A stretch of 64,000 nucleotides of DNA, from positions 3,348,001-3,412,000 of the forward strand of contig NZ_CP023691.1 of assembly GCF_008704855.1 (NCBI RefSeq), written 5' to 3'. This document shows, piece after piece, positions 34,763 through 43,434 of the stretch. A program made the translations under genes and the position numbers. Under the pieces are notes generated by a model. It had not been told where the DNA came from. It made no database searches and worked only from the letters and a program-made list of their open reading frames with translations. Source of the stretch: Streptomyces platensis. Lineage in GTDB: Bacteria; Actinomycetota; Actinomycetes; Streptomycetales; Streptomycetaceae. Position 1 is the first letter of the stretch; each line of letters begins with the position of its first letter.

Positions 34763-37153
34763 TTACTTACCGGCAGAGCCGACCCGCAGCGTCACCGTGG
34801 AGCCGTCCCGGGCCTCCTTGGTGATCTTGATCCGGGTGTTGGTGTCAGGAACGATCACCGCACCGGTCGGGTTCACCTTGTCGTAGTAGACGCCGTGCCG
34901 GTCGTCGAAGAGCGTGACGCCCTTCTTCGAAGTGATCTTGACCTGCTTGCCGTCCCGGTGGAGGGTCAGCGCGTCGGTCGGGAACCGCGTGAAGGTCGAG
35001 TCGTAGGACTGGAAGCGGTTGCGCATCAGCTTGCCGTCCGCCCAGTGCTCGGCCTTGGGGTGCGCGTCGACCGGCAGGATCTGCCCGTGGCCCGGGTGCA
35101 GGCCGACGTTGTTGTCCGCCTGCGAGGTGTCCCACAGCCAGATCAGCACACCGTTCTGGTACGGGAAGTGCTCCACCCAGCCCGGCTTGGCGGTGGTCCA
35201 GCCGAAGTTGTACGGGCCGACCTTGAGGGTCTTGTCGTACGACACGTACTGGCGGTTCTCCGCGATGTAGTACTGCGGGTAGTCCTTGGTGAAGGACGCG
35301 CCGATGCGCGAGAAGCCCTTGGCGGTCCAGCCGTTGTCGTCGCCCTCGGCGTTGTCGCTGAACAGCGGCTTGCCGTCGGCGACCACGCTGACGGTGTCGG
35401 CCGCGAAGCCCTTCTGGGCCGCGCCGCCGTCGGTCTGGTAGCGGAAGCGCAGGTCGATCTTCTTGCCCGCGTAGGCGTCCAGCGGGTAGACGAGGTCCTG
35501 GTAGGCGGCCACGGTGCCGGTCAGGGCCGGCTTGTCGCTGCCGTCGCGCGGGATGGCCTTGCCGGCCGCGGTGCCGTCCAGGGCCGTCCAGTTGCTGCCG
35601 CCGTCGGTGGAGACCTCGGCGTAGAGGTAGTCGTAGTCCTTCTCGATGTCCCACCAGCCCTTGAGCGTCAGCGACGCCTTGGCCTTACCGGTGAGGTCCA
35701 CCGGCCGGGACAGGGTGTTCTTGAGGTTGTCGCCCATGTTGCTCCACCACTGCTTGGAGCCTTCCGCGGGCCGCACGATGTCGGTCTTGACCGCCTTGGC
35801 CGGCAGCTCGACGACCACCGCCTGCTTGTTCTTGGTGTTGTACTCCGCGACGCCCAGCTTGTGGGTGGACTTCTTGGCGGCCTTCGCCTTGCCGTAGTTG
35901 AGCCAGCCCAGCTGGAGCTTGTCCCAGGCGCTCATGTCGCCGGGCAGGTCACCGATGGAGTCCTTGCCGGTGCCGAGCCAGGAGCCGCCCGACATCAGCG
36001 ACCAGAAGTCCACCGAGGACTCGCCGGTGCCGGAGGTGTCGTACTCGTCCGGCAGGCCCAGGTCGTGACCGTACTCGTGGGCGAAGACACCGAGCCCGCC
36101 GTTCTCCGGCTGCATGGTGTAGTCGCCGACCCAGATGCCGGTGTCGCCGATCTGGGTGCCGCCCGCCTTGTTGGCCGCGGGGCCGGTCCGGCCGGCGTCC
36201 GAGCCGTACGCGTACCAGCGGTGCGCCCAGATGGCGTTGGTCTTCTGGACCCCGCCGCCGGCGGACTCGTCCTCACCGGCGTGCACGATCTGGAAGTGGT
36301 CGATGTAGCCGTCGGGCTCGTTGAAGTTGCCGTCGCCGTCGTGGTCGTTGCGGTCCCACTGGTCGTACTTGGCGAGGTCGGTCTTGATCTGCGCGTCGGT
36401 GCGGCCGGCCGCCTTCTGGTTCTTGGCCCACTGGTTGACGCCGTCGCGGATCAGGTCCCAGGCGCTGGAGCAGTTGGTCTGGCCGCAGTAGTTGGAGCCG
36501 TAACGGGCCTCGTTCCAGTCGACCTTGACCCAGTCGGAAACCTCGCCCTGGACGGAGTAGCGGCCCGAGGACTGCTTCTCGTAGTACTTGGCCAGGGACT
36601 GCTTCTTCTTGTCGTGCGAGAAGTAGAGGTCCTGGAAGTGCTTCCGGTTGAAGTCCTTCTGCCAGGCCGTGCTGTTGTCCTTGGCACGGTCCGGCTCGGC
36701 TATCCGGTTGTGCGCCGGGCCGGGGTCGCCGCCGTACTTCTTCACCGGGGGCTTGGGGCCGTCGCCGTCCGGGTCGAACATCGTGGTGTCGTCGACCTTG
36801 TCGCCGAAGTCCACGAGGACGGTGAAGATCTTGTCGGTCTTCTGCCGGGCCAGCTCGACATACTTGCTCTTGCCGAGCTTGACGACCCGGGAGCCGTTCC
36901 GCTCGGTCACCTTGGCGTCGCCGGAGATGACCTGCTGGAGCGCTTCCTTGCGCTGGGCCGCCTGCCGGGCGCTGAACGGGCCCTTGAGGTCGTGCTGCAC
37001 GGCCCGCTCGGGAGCCGGGTCATGACGCTTGGCGACCGGCGACGGTCCCTGCGCGTCGGCCGCCGCCACCCCCGAAGAAAAAGCGGCCGCCCCGATCGCG
37101 GCGATCGCCGTGGCCAGGGCGGCCGATCTGAACACCCGTCTGCTGTCTCTCAC
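34763..37153 (-). CDS. Secreted M6-family (immune inhibitor A) metalloprotease
   Basis: A 796-aa exported zinc protease. A signal peptide (about 1-32, VFRSAALATAIAAIGAAAFSS) precedes a propeptide-like region with Arg/Lys-Gln-rich helices. The M6 catalytic domain has the zinc motif HEYGHDLGLPDEYD and SLMSGGSW; the C-terminal half has beta-sandwich domains (DYDYLYAEVSTDGGSNW, IDLRFRYQTDGGAAQKG) and an acidic calcium-like loop DPDGDGPKP/DHDGDGNFNEPDG. It is full length for InhA-type enzymes. The GTG is preceded by GGGGAGGA. Its usual role is extracellular protein degradation during growth or development. Confidence 0.93.
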   Translation of the reverse strand: MRDSRRVFRSAALATAIAAIGAAAFSSGVAAADAQGPSPVAKRHDPAPERAVQHDLKGPFSARQAAQRKEALQQVISGDAKVTERNGSRVVKLGKSKYVELARQKTDKIFTVLVDFGDKVDDTTMFDPDGDGPKPPVKKYGGDPGPAHNRIAEPDRAKDNSTAWQKDFNRKHFQDLYFSHDKKKQSLAKYYEKQSSGRYSVQGEVSDWVKVDWNEARYGSNYCGQTNCSSAWDLIRDGVNQWAKNQKAAGRTDAQIKTDLAKYDQWDRNDHDGDGNFNEPDGYIDHFQIVHAGEDESAGGGVQKTNAIWAHRWYAYGSDAGRTGPAANKAGGTQIGDTGIWVGDYTMQPENGGLGVFAHEYGHDLGLPDEYDTSGTGESSVDFWSLMSGGSWLGTGKDSIGDLPGDMSAWDKLQLGWLNYGKAKAAKKSTHKLGVAEYNTKNKQAVVVELPAKAVKTDIVRPAEGSKQWWSNMGDNLKNTLSRPVDLTGKAKASLTLKGWWDIEKDYDYLYAEVSTDGGSNWTALDGTAAGKAIPRDGSDKPALTGTVAAYQDLVYPLDAYAGKKIDLRFRYQTDGGAAQKGFAADTVSVVADGKPLFSDNAEGDDNGWTAKGFSRIGASFTKDYPQYYIAENRQYVSYDKTLKVGPYNFGWTTAKPGWVEHFPYQNGVLIWLWDTSQADNNVGLHPGHGQILPVDAHPKAEHWADGKLMRNRFQSYDSTFTRFPTDALTLHRDGKQVKITSKKGVTLFDDRHGVYYDKVNPTGAVIVPDTNTRIKITKEARDGSTVTLRVGSAGK

Positions 37154-37549
37154 TTGGCGCTGTCCTCCCCATCGAACCGGTCACTGTTCGAGGGCATTCG
37201 ACCGGAAGTACGATGAAAAAGACAGACCTTGACTTGGGCACGTCAGCGAAGTACGTTGCTCGATCCGCGAGTTGCGGCTATCGGACATCGGGCAGCGGCA
37301 TGCCGCCGGGCGCGAAATCGCCGCGCAGAGGCCCGGTGTATATGCCCGCCGGGCATGCGCCCCCGCCCCCAGCAGCCATGACGTCAGGGTGTCCGGAAAA
37401 TCACCACCGCGTTGTGCGCCCCCTGTGCCCCGAACCGTGGGTTAGGTCACGCTTACCCGGCGTTCCGCTCGGGCAGTAAGGACCGTAGGCTCCTTTGCCG
37501 GCGCTCCCTGCACGACACCCCCTGCCGACCCTCCGAGGACGGATCCGCC
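37154..37549. other. Divergent promoter region of the M6 protease gene
   Basis: These 396 bases separate the M6 protease from a small membrane protein gene on the other strand. The region has a lower G+C stretch near 37200-37290, which probably includes the protease promoter. No clear operator or conserved small gene was found. Confidence 0.45.
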
Positions 37550-37888
37550 ATGCCTCGTCCGACCGCCGCACAGCTCGCCTACGGTTCGGCCACCGTCTTT
37601 TTCTCCACCCTCGCGATGCTGCTGCTCTCCCAGACGGAGACCGGCATCGGGGTCGCGGTCATCGCCATCGCCGGGCTCGGGCTCGGACTGCTGGTCGCCA
37701 TGACGGTGCCGATGCCCGGGGTGTCGCGGGTGGTCCGCCGGCATGTCGTACGGAACGGGTCGCCCGCCGAGCCCGCCCCGTTGCAGGCCGTTCGCACGCC
37801 GTCCGAGCGCCCCCGGTCCGCCGCCTGGAGCGGCCTCGCCCGGTCGGCCGGCGCCCGTGAGGCCCGGATCGGCGAACACTCACGCTGA
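37550..37888 (+). CDS. Small membrane protein of unknown function
   Basis: A 112-aa protein with two membrane helices (about 10-28 and 31-50) and a basic Arg/Pro-rich C-terminal tail (SRVVRRHVVRNG). It starts MPRPTAAQLAYGSATV. No known family is recognised. Its last nine bases overlap the end of the RDD gene on the opposite strand, so the two transcripts are convergent. Confidence 0.7.
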   Translation: MPRPTAAQLAYGSATVFFSTLAMLLLSQTETGIGVAVIAIAGLGLGLLVAMTVPMPGVSRVVRRHVVRNGSPAEPAPLQAVRTPSERPRSAAWSGLARSAGAREARIGEHSR

Positions 37889-38719
37889 GCCGGGACGCGG
37901 CCCCGTCTCCGTGGACACCACCACGGTCTTCGCCGCCTTGTCGTGCAGACACTGCTGATACGGCTTGTCCCAGGTACACCACAAGACGTTGATCAGCCAG
38001 AAAATGAAACCGCAGCACGGCACGATCTCCGGCAGCGAATAGACCGCGGCCCGCACCCAGCCCGGCTGGCCGTGCGGGATCGAGCCGTCCGCGAGCATCG
38101 CCACCCGGATCTTCATCGCCATCTTGCCGACGGTCTGGCCGCGGCTGCTGAGCATCAGGCCCTCGTAGATCAGATACACCAGCAGGGTCACGCCGGAGAT
38201 CGTGGACTGCCGGCCGGCCATCTCGCCGTCGGTGCTGAAGAAGTCCACCCCGCCGACGATCGCGGTCATGATCAGCCAGACCGGCACCCCGACGATGATC
38301 GCGTCGATGATGCGCGCCACGAGCCGGCGTCCGCGGTTCGCCAGCGGCGGCATCCCGGCCAGCGGATCGGCCACTCCGTACTGCCCGCCGTACGGATCCC
38401 CGGCATACGGGCCGCCGCCGGACGGACCGCCCGCGTACGGGCCGCCGGCACCGGGCGGCGGAGTGCCACCGGGCGGAGGGGCGCCCCAGGGCGGCGGGGT
38501 GCCACCGGGCGGCGCTCCCTCCGGGGGTGGCGGCGCACCGCCTTCACCGCCCGTACCGCTGCCGCCCGTATCGCCGTGCGGCGCGTTGTTACGGGGCGAA
38601 CCGTTCTCCCGGGGCGCGCTGTTGCGGGGGGCGCCGCCCGCCGGGGGCACCTGCGGCTTCTGGAACGGATCGTTCTCCGGCGGCTCACCGGGGCCGGGCC
38701 GGGGCTGGTCGGTACTCAT
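37880..38719 (-). CDS. RDD-family membrane protein with a Pro/Gly-rich N-terminus
   Basis: A 279-aa protein. Residues 1-130 are a disordered Pro/Gly/Tyr stretch with repeats of the type PPGGTPPPWGAPPPGG. The RDD domain follows, with three to four helices: NRGRRLVARIIDAIIVGVP opening, RGQTVGKMAMKIRVAML in the middle and a tail LWCTWDKPYQQCLHDKAAKTVVV. RDD proteins are of uncertain function; some are ion antiporters. It follows a second RDD gene on the same strand, which ends in a similar Cys-His-Asp-Lys pattern. Confidence 0.85.
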   Translation of the reverse strand: MSTDQPRPGPGEPPENDPFQKPQVPPAGGAPRNSAPRENGSPRNNAPHGDTGGSGTGGEGGAPPPPEGAPPGGTPPPWGAPPPGGTPPPGAGGPYAGGPSGGGPYAGDPYGGQYGVADPLAGMPPLANRGRRLVARIIDAIIVGVPVWLIMTAIVGGVDFFSTDGEMAGRQSTISGVTLLVYLIYEGLMLSSRGQTVGKMAMKIRVAMLADGSIPHGQPGWVRAAVYSLPEIVPCCGFIFWLINVLWCTWDKPYQQCLHDKAAKTVVVSTETGPRPGSA

Positions 38720-38810
38720 GGCCCGAGTCGACGCCATCTCGCGGCCCGCCGCATCCGGCGAGGTCCGTTCGGGGGAACGGCTGCCGCGGCGCCCCGCCCC
38801 GCGCCGGCGG

Positions 38811-40394
38811 TCAGCCGGCGGCGACGAAGGTCCGGGCCAGCTTGTCGTGCCAGCACTGGCGCCACGGCCGGTCGAACAGGCACCAGACGACGTTCAGCAC
38901 GCCGATGACGAGGACGCCGAGCACGCTGTAGAGGAACCAGCGCTTGAGCGCGGCGCCGAGGGTCGGGGTGTCGTGGCTCTCGATGTCGAGGACCCGTACG
39001 CCGCACAGCTTCTTGCCCAGGGTGCGGCCCCACTTGAGGGTCGGCAGCGCCTCGTAGAGCGCACCGCCGATCAGCAGGACGGCCAGGATGGTGGCGAAGA
39101 CCGGCATCGTGGTGCCGTCGACCAGATAGACCGTCACCTGGCGGCCGGACTGCTTGGCCGCCTCGACCTTGGCGTCGAGATGGTCGGTGACCGTGCCCCA
39201 CATCGGGACGGCGACCGCGGCGGTGAGCGCGCCCAGGACCAGGGTGTCGATCAGCCTGGCCGCGAACCTGCGGCCGAGCGCGGCCGGGTGGCCCTGCGCG
39301 GCCTGCGCCATGGCCGCGAAGGGGTCGGCGGCGGCCGGTGGCTTCCAGGGAATGACCCCGTCGGCGTCGGCGCCCTGCGGACCGGGCCGGGCCGGCGCGG
39401 CACCGCCCTGCGGCGGCACACCGGCGGCGGGTGCGGCCGTCTGCGGGGCGGGCTGCTGCTGCACCGGGGCCTGCGGGGCGGGGTTCTGCGGGCCGGGGGC
39501 CTGCGGGGCGGGACGCTGCGGCGCGGGGCTCTGCTGGGCCGGTGTCTGCGGGGCCGGGCTCTGTGGGGCCGGGCTCTGCGGGGCGGGACGGTTCTGCGGC
39601 TGGTCGTTGCCGGCCGGCAGCGACTGCGGGGAGGCGTCACCGGGCGCGGCGGACGGGGCCCGGCCGCCGCCCGCGACGCGGATCGCCATCGTCTCGTTGC
39701 CCTTGGCGGGCTTGCCGCCCTCGGGCCGTACCGCGCGGATCGCGGTGGTGCCCTGATCGCCGGAGTTGCCGCCGCGGCGGGCGGCCGGGTTCACGGCGCG
39801 GATGGCGACCGTCCCGTCGGACGGGACCGCCGGGCCCTGCGCGGCGGCGCCGGGTACCTCGCCGGCGTCGGCCCCCTGTCCCTCGCGCTGCGGCGGCACC
39901 GCGCCCCAGGAGGCGGCGCCCGCCGGCGTACCGGGCGGGGCCTGGTCCGGCGAACCCCAGGAGATCCGGCGGTCGGGCTCCCCGCCGAAGCCGGCCTGCC
40001 GGGAGGCATCGGCCTGCCAGGCGGCGGCCGACTCGGGGCTGTTGCCGTGCAGCCGGGCCGGGTCGTCCCAGCTCGCGGCGGCGACCTCACCGCCCTGGTG
40101 TACGGCGGGCACCGCGGAGCCGCCGGCCGCCTCCTCCTCGTCGAAGAAGACCGGGCCGGTCTCCTCGACGGCGGATGGGGGTCCCCCCTGTTCGAGCGGA
40201 GCCGAGAACTCGGGGGAGGGAGCCACACCGGGCGGCGGGGCGGGCATCGCCTCGCCGTCGGCGGGGGCGGGCCGGCTGGTGCCCGGCACCCACGCGGCAC
40301 CGTTCCAGTACCGGATGTAGCCGGGGATGGACGGGTCCGGGTAGAAGCCTGGCGTGGGGCTACCGCCGGCGGATCCTGAGGTAGGGGCGCTCAT
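38811..40394 (-). CDS. DUF2510-RDD membrane protein with a long Pro/Gln-rich linker
   Basis: A 527-aa protein of unusual layout. Residues about 15-40 carry a DUF2510 motif (PGFYPDPSIPGYIRYWNGAAW). The next 320 residues are low-complexity. They contain three spaced copies of a T-x-AIR motif (TVAIRAV, TTAIRAV, TMAIRVA) and then a Gln-Pro-Ala repeat (PAPQSPAPQ type). The last 150 residues form an RDD domain ending RPWRQCWHDKLARTFV. Function is unknown. The ATG is the first in frame that precedes the DUF2510 motif closely. It lies upstream of the other RDD gene and divergent from ssgG. Confidence 0.85.
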   Translation of the reverse strand: MSAPTSGSAGGSPTPGFYPDPSIPGYIRYWNGAAWVPGTSRPAPADGEAMPAPPPGVAPSPEFSAPLEQGGPPSAVEETGPVFFDEEEAAGGSAVPAVHQGGEVAAASWDDPARLHGNSPESAAAWQADASRQAGFGGEPDRRISWGSPDQAPPGTPAGAASWGAVPPQREGQGADAGEVPGAAAQGPAVPSDGTVAIRAVNPAARRGGNSGDQGTTAIRAVRPEGGKPAKGNETMAIRVAGGGRAPSAAPGDASPQSLPAGNDQPQNRPAPQSPAPQSPAPQTPAQQSPAPQRPAPQAPGPQNPAPQAPVQQQPAPQTAAPAAGVPPQGGAAPARPGPQGADADGVIPWKPPAAADPFAAMAQAAQGHPAALGRRFAARLIDTLVLGALTAAVAVPMWGTVTDHLDAKVEAAKQSGRQVTVYLVDGTTMPVFATILAVLLIGGALYEALPTLKWGRTLGKKLCGVRVLDIESHDTPTLGAALKRWFLYSVLGVLVIGVLNVVWCLFDRPWRQCWHDKLARTFVAAG

Positions 40395-40629
40395 ATCCGA
40401 AGTCCCGTATCTGTACTCGGCCTGGTGGGTGTGGGGTGCAGTCTGCCGCAAGGCGGCGTCCACATCTATCAGACCCCGGGTTCCCGCGGGCCCGTGCCCG
40501 CCGACGACCACCTGGAAGAGGCGCGGGAAAAAAGTTGTACGAAGTCGTGTAAGAGTCCGGCGCCCGGCCGCTCTCTCTCCGTGCGGGACCGGTCTCGGGG
40601 CCCGCAGGGAGCGAAGAGAGGCGGACACC

Positions 40630-41106
40630 GTGCACACCGTGGTGGAAAGAGAGCTGGAGCTGGGCCTGGTCCTGTCGCCGGAGCGGAGCCTTCCGGTGCC
40701 GGCCCGGCTGAGGTACCGCACCGATGACCCGTACGCCGTCCATGTCACCTTTCACATCGGTTCGGACGCCCCGGTCAGCTGGACGTTCGCCCGTGAACTG
40801 CTGGTCGAGGGCGTCTTCCGGCCGTGCGGCGACGGCGATGTGCGGGTGTGGCCGACGAAGCTGGACGGCCGCAGCCTGGTCTGCATAGCGCTGGACTCGC
40901 CGGACGGGCAGGCCCTGCTGGAGGCGCCGGCCCCGGCGGTCTCGGCCTGGCTGGAGCGCACCCTGCGGGTGGTCCCGCCGGGGTCCGAGCAGCGGCATCT
41001 GGGCCTCGACAAAGGGCTGAGCGCACTGTTCGCGATGGCGTCCGGGGACGAGCTGCGGCCGGGCGGCCCCTGGCCCGTGGACGAGGCCCCGGAACCCGGG
41101 GCGTAG
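40630..41106 (+). CDS. ssgG: SsgA-like sporulation protein, probably SsgG
   Basis: A 158-aa member of the SsgA-like family, proteins confined to sporulating actinomycetes that steer septum placement and cell-wall remodelling. It shows the family start ELELGLVLSPERSLPVPARLRYRTDDPYAVHVTF, then APVSWTFARELLVEG, GDGDVRVWP and ALLEAPAPAVSAWLERT. The neighbourhood (two RDD genes, M6 protease, hppD downstream) fits ssgG (SCO2924, recalled) better than the other paralogues. The GTG follows AGAGAGG. Confidence 0.82.
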   Translation: MHTVVERELELGLVLSPERSLPVPARLRYRTDDPYAVHVTFHIGSDAPVSWTFARELLVEGVFRPCGDGDVRVWPTKLDGRSLVCIALDSPDGQALLEAPAPAVSAWLERTLRVVPPGSEQRHLGLDKGLSALFAMASGDELRPGGPWPVDEAPEPGA

Positions 41107-41213
41107 GGGTGGCGGATGAACGGACCGCCGCATTACGGGGGTTGACGGGCCGGGGCGTGCCGCGGCGCCGGGCGCGGACGGGCCGCCCCGGCGCCGTACG
41201 GCCCGGCGGTGGC

Positions 41214-42659
41214 TCAGCCCCGGTAGGCCTCCAGCAGCCGCAGCCACGCCTCGCTGATCGTGGGGTAGGAGGGCACCGCGTGCCACAGCCGCTCGATGGG
41301 GACCTCACCGGCCACCGCGACCGTCGCGGCGTGCAGCAGCTCTCCGACGCCGAACCCGACGAAGGTGACGCCGAGCAGCACCTCCCGGTCCAGGTCGACG
41401 ACCATCCGGGCCCGGCCGCGGTAGTTGTCCGCGTACAGGGACGCCCCGGCCACGGCCGACAGGTCCTGGTCGACCACCCGGGTGCGGTATCCGGCCTTCT
41501 CGGCCTCGGCGGCGCTCAGGCCCACCGCAGCGGCCTCCGGATCGCTGAAGACGACCTGGGGGACGGCACGGAGGTCCGCGGTGGCGGCGTGCGCGCCCCA
41601 GGGGTCGGACTCCAGGATCGGGACGCCCCGGGCGCGCGCGGCGATCGCGGCGCCGGCGATCCGGGCCTGGTACTTGCCCTGGTGGGTGAGCAGGGCGCGG
41701 TGGTTGACATCGCCGACGCCGTAGAGCCAGCCGCCGGTGACCCCCTTCACCCGCAGGCTGTCGTCGACGTCCAGCCAGGAGCCGTGCGGCAGTCCGACCG
41801 TGTCCAGGCCGATGTCCTCGGTGCGCGGGGCCCGGCCGGTGGCGATCAGGAGCTCATCGGCGACGATCTCGTCACCGGAGTCCAGCAGGACGGTGACCGG
41901 GCCGCCCGGGGCTTCCCGGCGTACCTCGCGCACCTCGACGCCGGTCCGCAGGAAGACCCCGGCCTCGGCGAGCGACTCCGCGACGAGGTGGCCGGCGAAC
42001 GGCTCCATCCGGGGCAGCAGCCCGTCACCGCGGACCAGCAGCGTCACGGAGGCGCCCAGGGCCCGCCAGGCGGTGGCCATCTCGACGCCGACGACACCGC
42101 CGCCGACCACCACCAGCCGGCCCGGCACGCTCTTGGCGCTGGTGGCTTCGCGGCTGGTCCAGGGCCTGGCCTCGGCGAGCCCGGGGATGGGGGGCAGCAC
42201 CGCGCGGCTGCCGGTGCAGACCGCGACCGCATGCCGGGCGGTGAGCACCCGGCCGCCGTTGACGACCACTCTGCGGGGCCCGGCCAGGCGCCCCTGGCCG
42301 CGCACCAGGTCGATACCGGCCGAGTCCAGCCAGCGGACCTGCCCGTCGTCCTTCCAGTACGAGGTGATGGCGTCGCGATGGGCGAGTACGGCGGGGGCGT
42401 CCAGGGGGACGTCGACGGCGTCCTTGAGGCCGGGCACCCGGCGGCCCTCGGAGCGGGCGGTGACCGGGCGCAGCAGGGCCTTGCTGGGCATACACGCCCA
42501 GTAGGAGCATTCGCCGCCGACCAGCTCGCTCTCCACGATCACCGCGCTCAGCCCGGCGGCATGCGCCCGGTCGGCGAGGTTCTCACCGGTCGGCCCCGCT
42601 CCCAGCACAATGACGTCATACGCCTCACCAGCGGCGTGGGTGGCTTCGGTCGCTGCCAT
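41214..42659 (-). CDS. FAD-dependent pyridine nucleotide-disulfide oxidoreductase
   Basis: A 481-aa flavoprotein of the class I disulfide reductase family, akin to dihydrolipoamide dehydrogenase and mercuric reductase. It has the FAD-binding VIVLGAGPTGENLADRA, the redox-active pair in GGECSYWACMPSKALLRP (Cys-x4-Cys), the NAD(P) site VVVGGGVVGVEMATAW and GVGDVNHRALLTHQGKYQARIAG. The last helix lacks the usual His-Pro-Thr-x-x-Glu, reading HAVPSYPTISEAWLRLL. The catalytic base His is thus missing or displaced, so the substrate may be unlike lipoamide. Confidence 0.88.
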   Translation of the reverse strand: MAATEATHAAGEAYDVIVLGAGPTGENLADRAHAAGLSAVIVESELVGGECSYWACMPSKALLRPVTARSEGRRVPGLKDAVDVPLDAPAVLAHRDAITSYWKDDGQVRWLDSAGIDLVRGQGRLAGPRRVVVNGGRVLTARHAVAVCTGSRAVLPPIPGLAEARPWTSREATSAKSVPGRLVVVGGGVVGVEMATAWRALGASVTLLVRGDGLLPRMEPFAGHLVAESLAEAGVFLRTGVEVREVRREAPGGPVTVLLDSGDEIVADELLIATGRAPRTEDIGLDTVGLPHGSWLDVDDSLRVKGVTGGWLYGVGDVNHRALLTHQGKYQARIAGAAIAARARGVPILESDPWGAHAATADLRAVPQVVFSDPEAAAVGLSAAEAEKAGYRTRVVDQDLSAVAGASLYADNYRGRARMVVDLDREVLLGVTFVGFGVGELLHAATVAVAGEVPIERLWHAVPSYPTISEAWLRLLEAYRG

Positions 42660-42741
42660 CGGCTCTCGCTTCCTGCGTGGGCATGAGGTGGCCCGCTGGG
42701 GCCCGGCGGGTCCTTCTGGCCATCCTCAGCCCAACGGGCCG

Positions 42742-43035
42742 TCAGCGCATCCGGCGTTCGACCGCTTCCTTGGCCTCGGCGAGTCCGGAGCCGGTGACCT
42801 CGCGGTGCACCTTGATCGCCTGGATCTTCTTGCCCTGCGACAGCAGCTGGTCGATCTCGGCCATCCCGGCGGGCTGCGCCTCCTCGATGCCGGCGTGCGC
42901 CAGCAGCAGGTCCACCTTGTGTTCCAGCCGGTGGAGCCGGCGCTCCAGCGTCTTGGCGCGGCGGTCGGTGGCCGAGATCAACATGACGGCGGCGAGCGCG
43001 AGAAGGGCGATGACCACGGGGAGCACGGAATCCAT
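42742..43035 (-). CDS. Membrane-anchored ribosomal L7/L12 C-terminal-domain-like protein
   Basis: A 97-aa protein. A membrane helix (about 4-22) is followed by a coiled stretch (AKTLERRLHRLEHKVDLLL) and a C-terminal domain of the L7/L12 C-terminal fold: AEIDQLLSQGKKIQAIKVHREVTGSGLAEAKEAVERRM. The known L7/L12 core KxxxIKxVRxxTGLGLKEAKxxV is clearly echoed, including the Gly-Leu-x-Glu-Ala-Lys loop. Not a ribosomal protein itself, as it has a membrane anchor; what it binds is unknown. Confidence 0.8.
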   Translation of the reverse strand: MDSVLPVVIALLALAAVMLISATDRRAKTLERRLHRLEHKVDLLLAHAGIEEAQPAGMAEIDQLLSQGKKIQAIKVHREVTGSGLAEAKEAVERRMR

Positions 43036-43044
43036 GGCGGCACT

Positions 43045-43380
43045 CTATGAGGCGGCGGCACGTGCCATGAACACGGCAGTCGCGGCCGGGCCGTGCACGG
43101 TGCCGCGGACTGCCGGTGCGCCGTCCGTGAGGATCTCGCACTCGGCGTAGGCGTCCGGCCCGTCGAGGGTGAGGGTGAGCATCGGCATGGCGCCCACTCC
43201 GCGCGCTTCGGTCACCACGAACCACGGCAACTCCGGCCGGGTCACCTGTTCTTCGCTGCCGGAGTCCCCGGGTGCCTGGACGGCGTAGGTGAGGTCGTCG
43301 ACGCCCTGGCCGGTCACCCGGAAGGTGACCATTCCCTCGCCGGGTCTGTGCGGATCGTGGATCGTCATGGGGGCAGTCAA
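43045..43380 (-). CDS. Small conserved protein, possibly a MmpS-like beta-sandwich
   Basis: A 111-aa protein with a beta-rich pattern (GMVTFRVTGQGVDDLTYAVQAPG, PELPWFVVTEARGVGAMPMLTLTL, CEILTDGAPAVRGTVHGPAATAVFMA). It faintly resembles the soluble domain of MmpS-type proteins but lacks a membrane anchor, so the family is uncertain. A TTG start is preferred, with GGAGG five bases ahead; an ATG four codons later has no ribosome binding site. It lies 9 bases upstream of the L7/L12-like gene on the same strand. Confidence 0.6.
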   Translation of the reverse strand: MTAPMTIHDPHRPGEGMVTFRVTGQGVDDLTYAVQAPGDSGSEEQVTRPELPWFVVTEARGVGAMPMLTLTLDGPDAYAECEILTDGAPAVRGTVHGPAATAVFMARAAAS

Positions 43381-43434
43381 CCGCCCCTCCCCCTGCCGTG
43401 TACATCCGGGTCGCGGTCCGGGCCGGGTGCCTGG

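Noticed and set aside
34721..37216. An 831-codon open frame antisense to the M6 protease
   Set aside because: The minus-strand gene has a signal peptide and the zinc motif; the opposite frame is low-complexity Val/Leu/Gly and has no recognisable domain.
37213..37479. An 88-codon plus-strand frame upstream of the small membrane protein
   Set aside because: It has no ribosome binding site, poor codon bias and Pro/Gly-rich low-complexity content, and it overlaps the probable promoter region of the M6 protease.
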